A stretch of DNA of 64,000 bases from Chrysoperla carnea. Its lineage: Eukaryota; Arthropoda; Insecta; Neuroptera; Chrysopidae. The stretch covers positions 104,154,368 to 104,218,367 of the forward strand of contig NC_058337.1 in the NCBI RefSeq assembly GCF_905475395.1, written 5' to 3'. The position numbers were made by a program, and so were the translations under genes. Each line of letters begins with the position of its first letter. The first letter of the stretch is position 1. Below, one piece after another: positions 62,216 to 64,000 of the stretch. The notes below the pieces were generated by a model that worked only from the letters and a program-made list of their open reading frames with translations, ran no database searches and was not told the DNA's origin.

Positions 62216-64000
62216 AATTATAATATTTAACAAAACTCAATTTTGCTCATTTTTAATTATAATTCAAGATTTTGTATATCTTCGAAGAAAAGTAGAAATT
62301 GAAAATTTATTTCCGAAATGTTTTTAAAGTTCCAACATTTATCAAACACTCCGCGATAATTTCCTGTTTTTAGTTAGGTAAAAAATAATAAATAGTCATA
62401 AAGCAGAAATATATTTAATAAATTAATTATGGATGATATAAGACCATAAATTTTTTCAAATTTTTTTTTCACCTATTGTTTAATTTTTTTGTGGAATATG
62501 ATGACAATAAATATTTAAAATATTATGCTAATCAATTCCAATTTCTTCCATTTACGATTATTATTTATAATTATAGATTATTATTAATATTTATAATAAT
62601 TATAGAAAATTGTTTTCGTATGAGACAACCTTGCCGAAAACGGAAACCTATTTTTATATTTAAATATAAATAAATAAAAATGTTATTTTTATACTTGATC
62701 CATTAATTAAATAATTACCAGTTTTAATTAATAAAAATATATAAAACCTGATGTAATTTTTTAATACAAGATGATTTTTCTACTTGTTTTTTAATTTTTC
62801 AAGGATTTTAATGACTTATTTTTCATGATTTCAATCTACTTTTGGTTCAGTAGTTACGAGAAAAAAACCCATTTATTTTATATTTAGACTTTATTATAAA
62901 TTATAAAACTTTATCCTTAATAATTGTTAAACTAATAAATAATGATACCTAACTTATAATTGGAAATAATTTTCTAGTACAATCAAAGATATTAATCTTT
63001 TTAAATCGAAAGCTAAAAATTGTCGAAAAACAGGATTGCAAAAAAGTGGTTTTCGTTTTTTTTATTGTTATTTTATTTTCCCGACAAGTAAACTGAATAA
63101 TAATAAATAATACCTCAATACTATTCAAATAGTTTTCACAATTCTAGATAACAATGGTAGGAGCGCAAATAAATACATTTGAATAGTAAGATGTAATGTA
63201 ATATATTATTTATATGCGTTTCCACCATTTATTTCATGGGTCTTAATTTTTTGGGTACGTAAACCTCAAAACATTTTGTGGTGGACCGAATTGTGAATCT
63301 AAACCATCTTCGAATCCACTGGAACACGCACACAAAATTTCTACAAAATCTGTCCATCTGTTTGAGAGGAATTCAATTTCAAACACCGATGACACGAGTT
63401 TTATTCACCCAAAAGTGCTCAACGTGCCAACGAAGTTTTCACTTCAAAAATAAGATTTCATCCAAGGAGAGATCATAGTAAAAGGTACGGTAGGCTACGT
63501 GAAGAGAGAGAGAGGGATTCCAAATAGGCAGGAATTGAACCACGTAGTTTATGGACGCACCCTTACATCGAGTGTAAAAAGTGTATGAAGGAAAACATAC
63601 TATACTGAATTCTAACATATCCCAGGCTTCTGATTTATAATCTAACTTGGAGTTTTATTTCCAGTTCGCGACCAAGTTACTACTAATTGGTCGTAAACCT
63701 TTATATTGTTCCATTGCATAATCCATTTTTAATCTGAGCTAAAACTCCCACACTCAAATGACAAGAACACAATGAGATAACACGATACAATAACTTTTAA
63801 GAAAACTGTGTATAAAAAGGTATTTTATATTATTCAAGTTAAAGTAAATATCGTTCGTTATCAATCAATCATGCAAAAATTTTGAAATTGATTACATTTT
63901 TTTGTGGTTTATCATTATTGTTTAATAAATTCAGGGAAATTTGAGTCTTTCAAAAGAATGAATCATACTTTTTTAATTAAAAAATATCAATAATTTTTAT

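Larger units (their letters stand above)
60474..64000. other. Region upstream of the alternative first exon, probably a long shot intron
   Basis: No exon of the CH or plakin domain is recognised on the minus strand. It contains the GC-richer patch 60985..61110 and a SINE-like element at 61950..62215. A GAGAGA run near 63506 is next to a box-B-like GGTTCAATTCC (minus strand, about 63530..63545). The rest is AT-rich. Confidence 0.55.

Noticed and set aside
1..64000. CRISPR arrays, operons or a prokaryotic-type defence or biosynthetic cluster
   Set aside because: None is seen. The spliced genes, repeats and LINE show an animal genome, and no regularly spaced direct-repeat array of that kind occurs.

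Overview
The window is animal, almost certainly insect, nuclear DNA. It is very AT-rich, has spliced genes with short GT/AG introns, and carries a ZAD-type C2H2 zinc-finger gene, a class best known from insects. It is dominated by the 3' two-thirds of one giant gene on the minus strand, the spectraplakin short stop (shot; MACF1/dystonin family). No species is named, because nothing in the sequence fixes one.

Layout. 1..1031 is intergenic. 1032..2377 (+) is a two-exon ZAD plus ten-finger C2H2 gene. 2378..5758 is intergenic with hairpins and a MITE-like element. 5759..60473 (-) is shot, read here as 24 constitutive coding exons plus a 28-nt microexon and two alternative exons, all joined by GT/AG boundaries whose phases agree. 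From the N-terminus the protein has: a 13-residue alternative start (60435..60473); a Ser/Thr-rich exon; a single 9.5-kb exon of plakin repeats (40681..50197); about 30 spectrin repeats (23794..35757); a Ser/Arg-rich hinge; two EF hands and a GAS2/GAR microtubule-binding domain (20265..21092); and a basic Ser/Thr/Pro tail with three SxIP EB1-binding motifs ending at 5759. The shortest complete reading frame is 21,519 nt (7,172 aa). The actin-binding CH domains and the plakin domain are not in the window and must lie beyond 64000.

The introns hold the repeats. A 5'-truncated non-LTR retrotransposon with an open 661-aa reverse-transcriptase frame (50612..52597, +) is nested inside an older interspersed repeat that also occurs at 8905..9475 and 56812..57262. 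There are long inverted-repeat elements flanked by TTAA, a 144-bp hairpin element, a long foldback element, a Tc1-like remnant, tRNA-derived SINE-like pieces and a degenerate 409-bp tandem duplication.

How it works together. The shot product links actin or membrane sites to microtubules. The isoform started in this window would lack the actin-binding end, but would keep the plakin repeats, the rod and the whole microtubule plus-end module. I found no gene cluster or defence-like system. The most interesting signals are alternative starts and phase-constrained alternative splicing inside shot, and the nested repeat structure.
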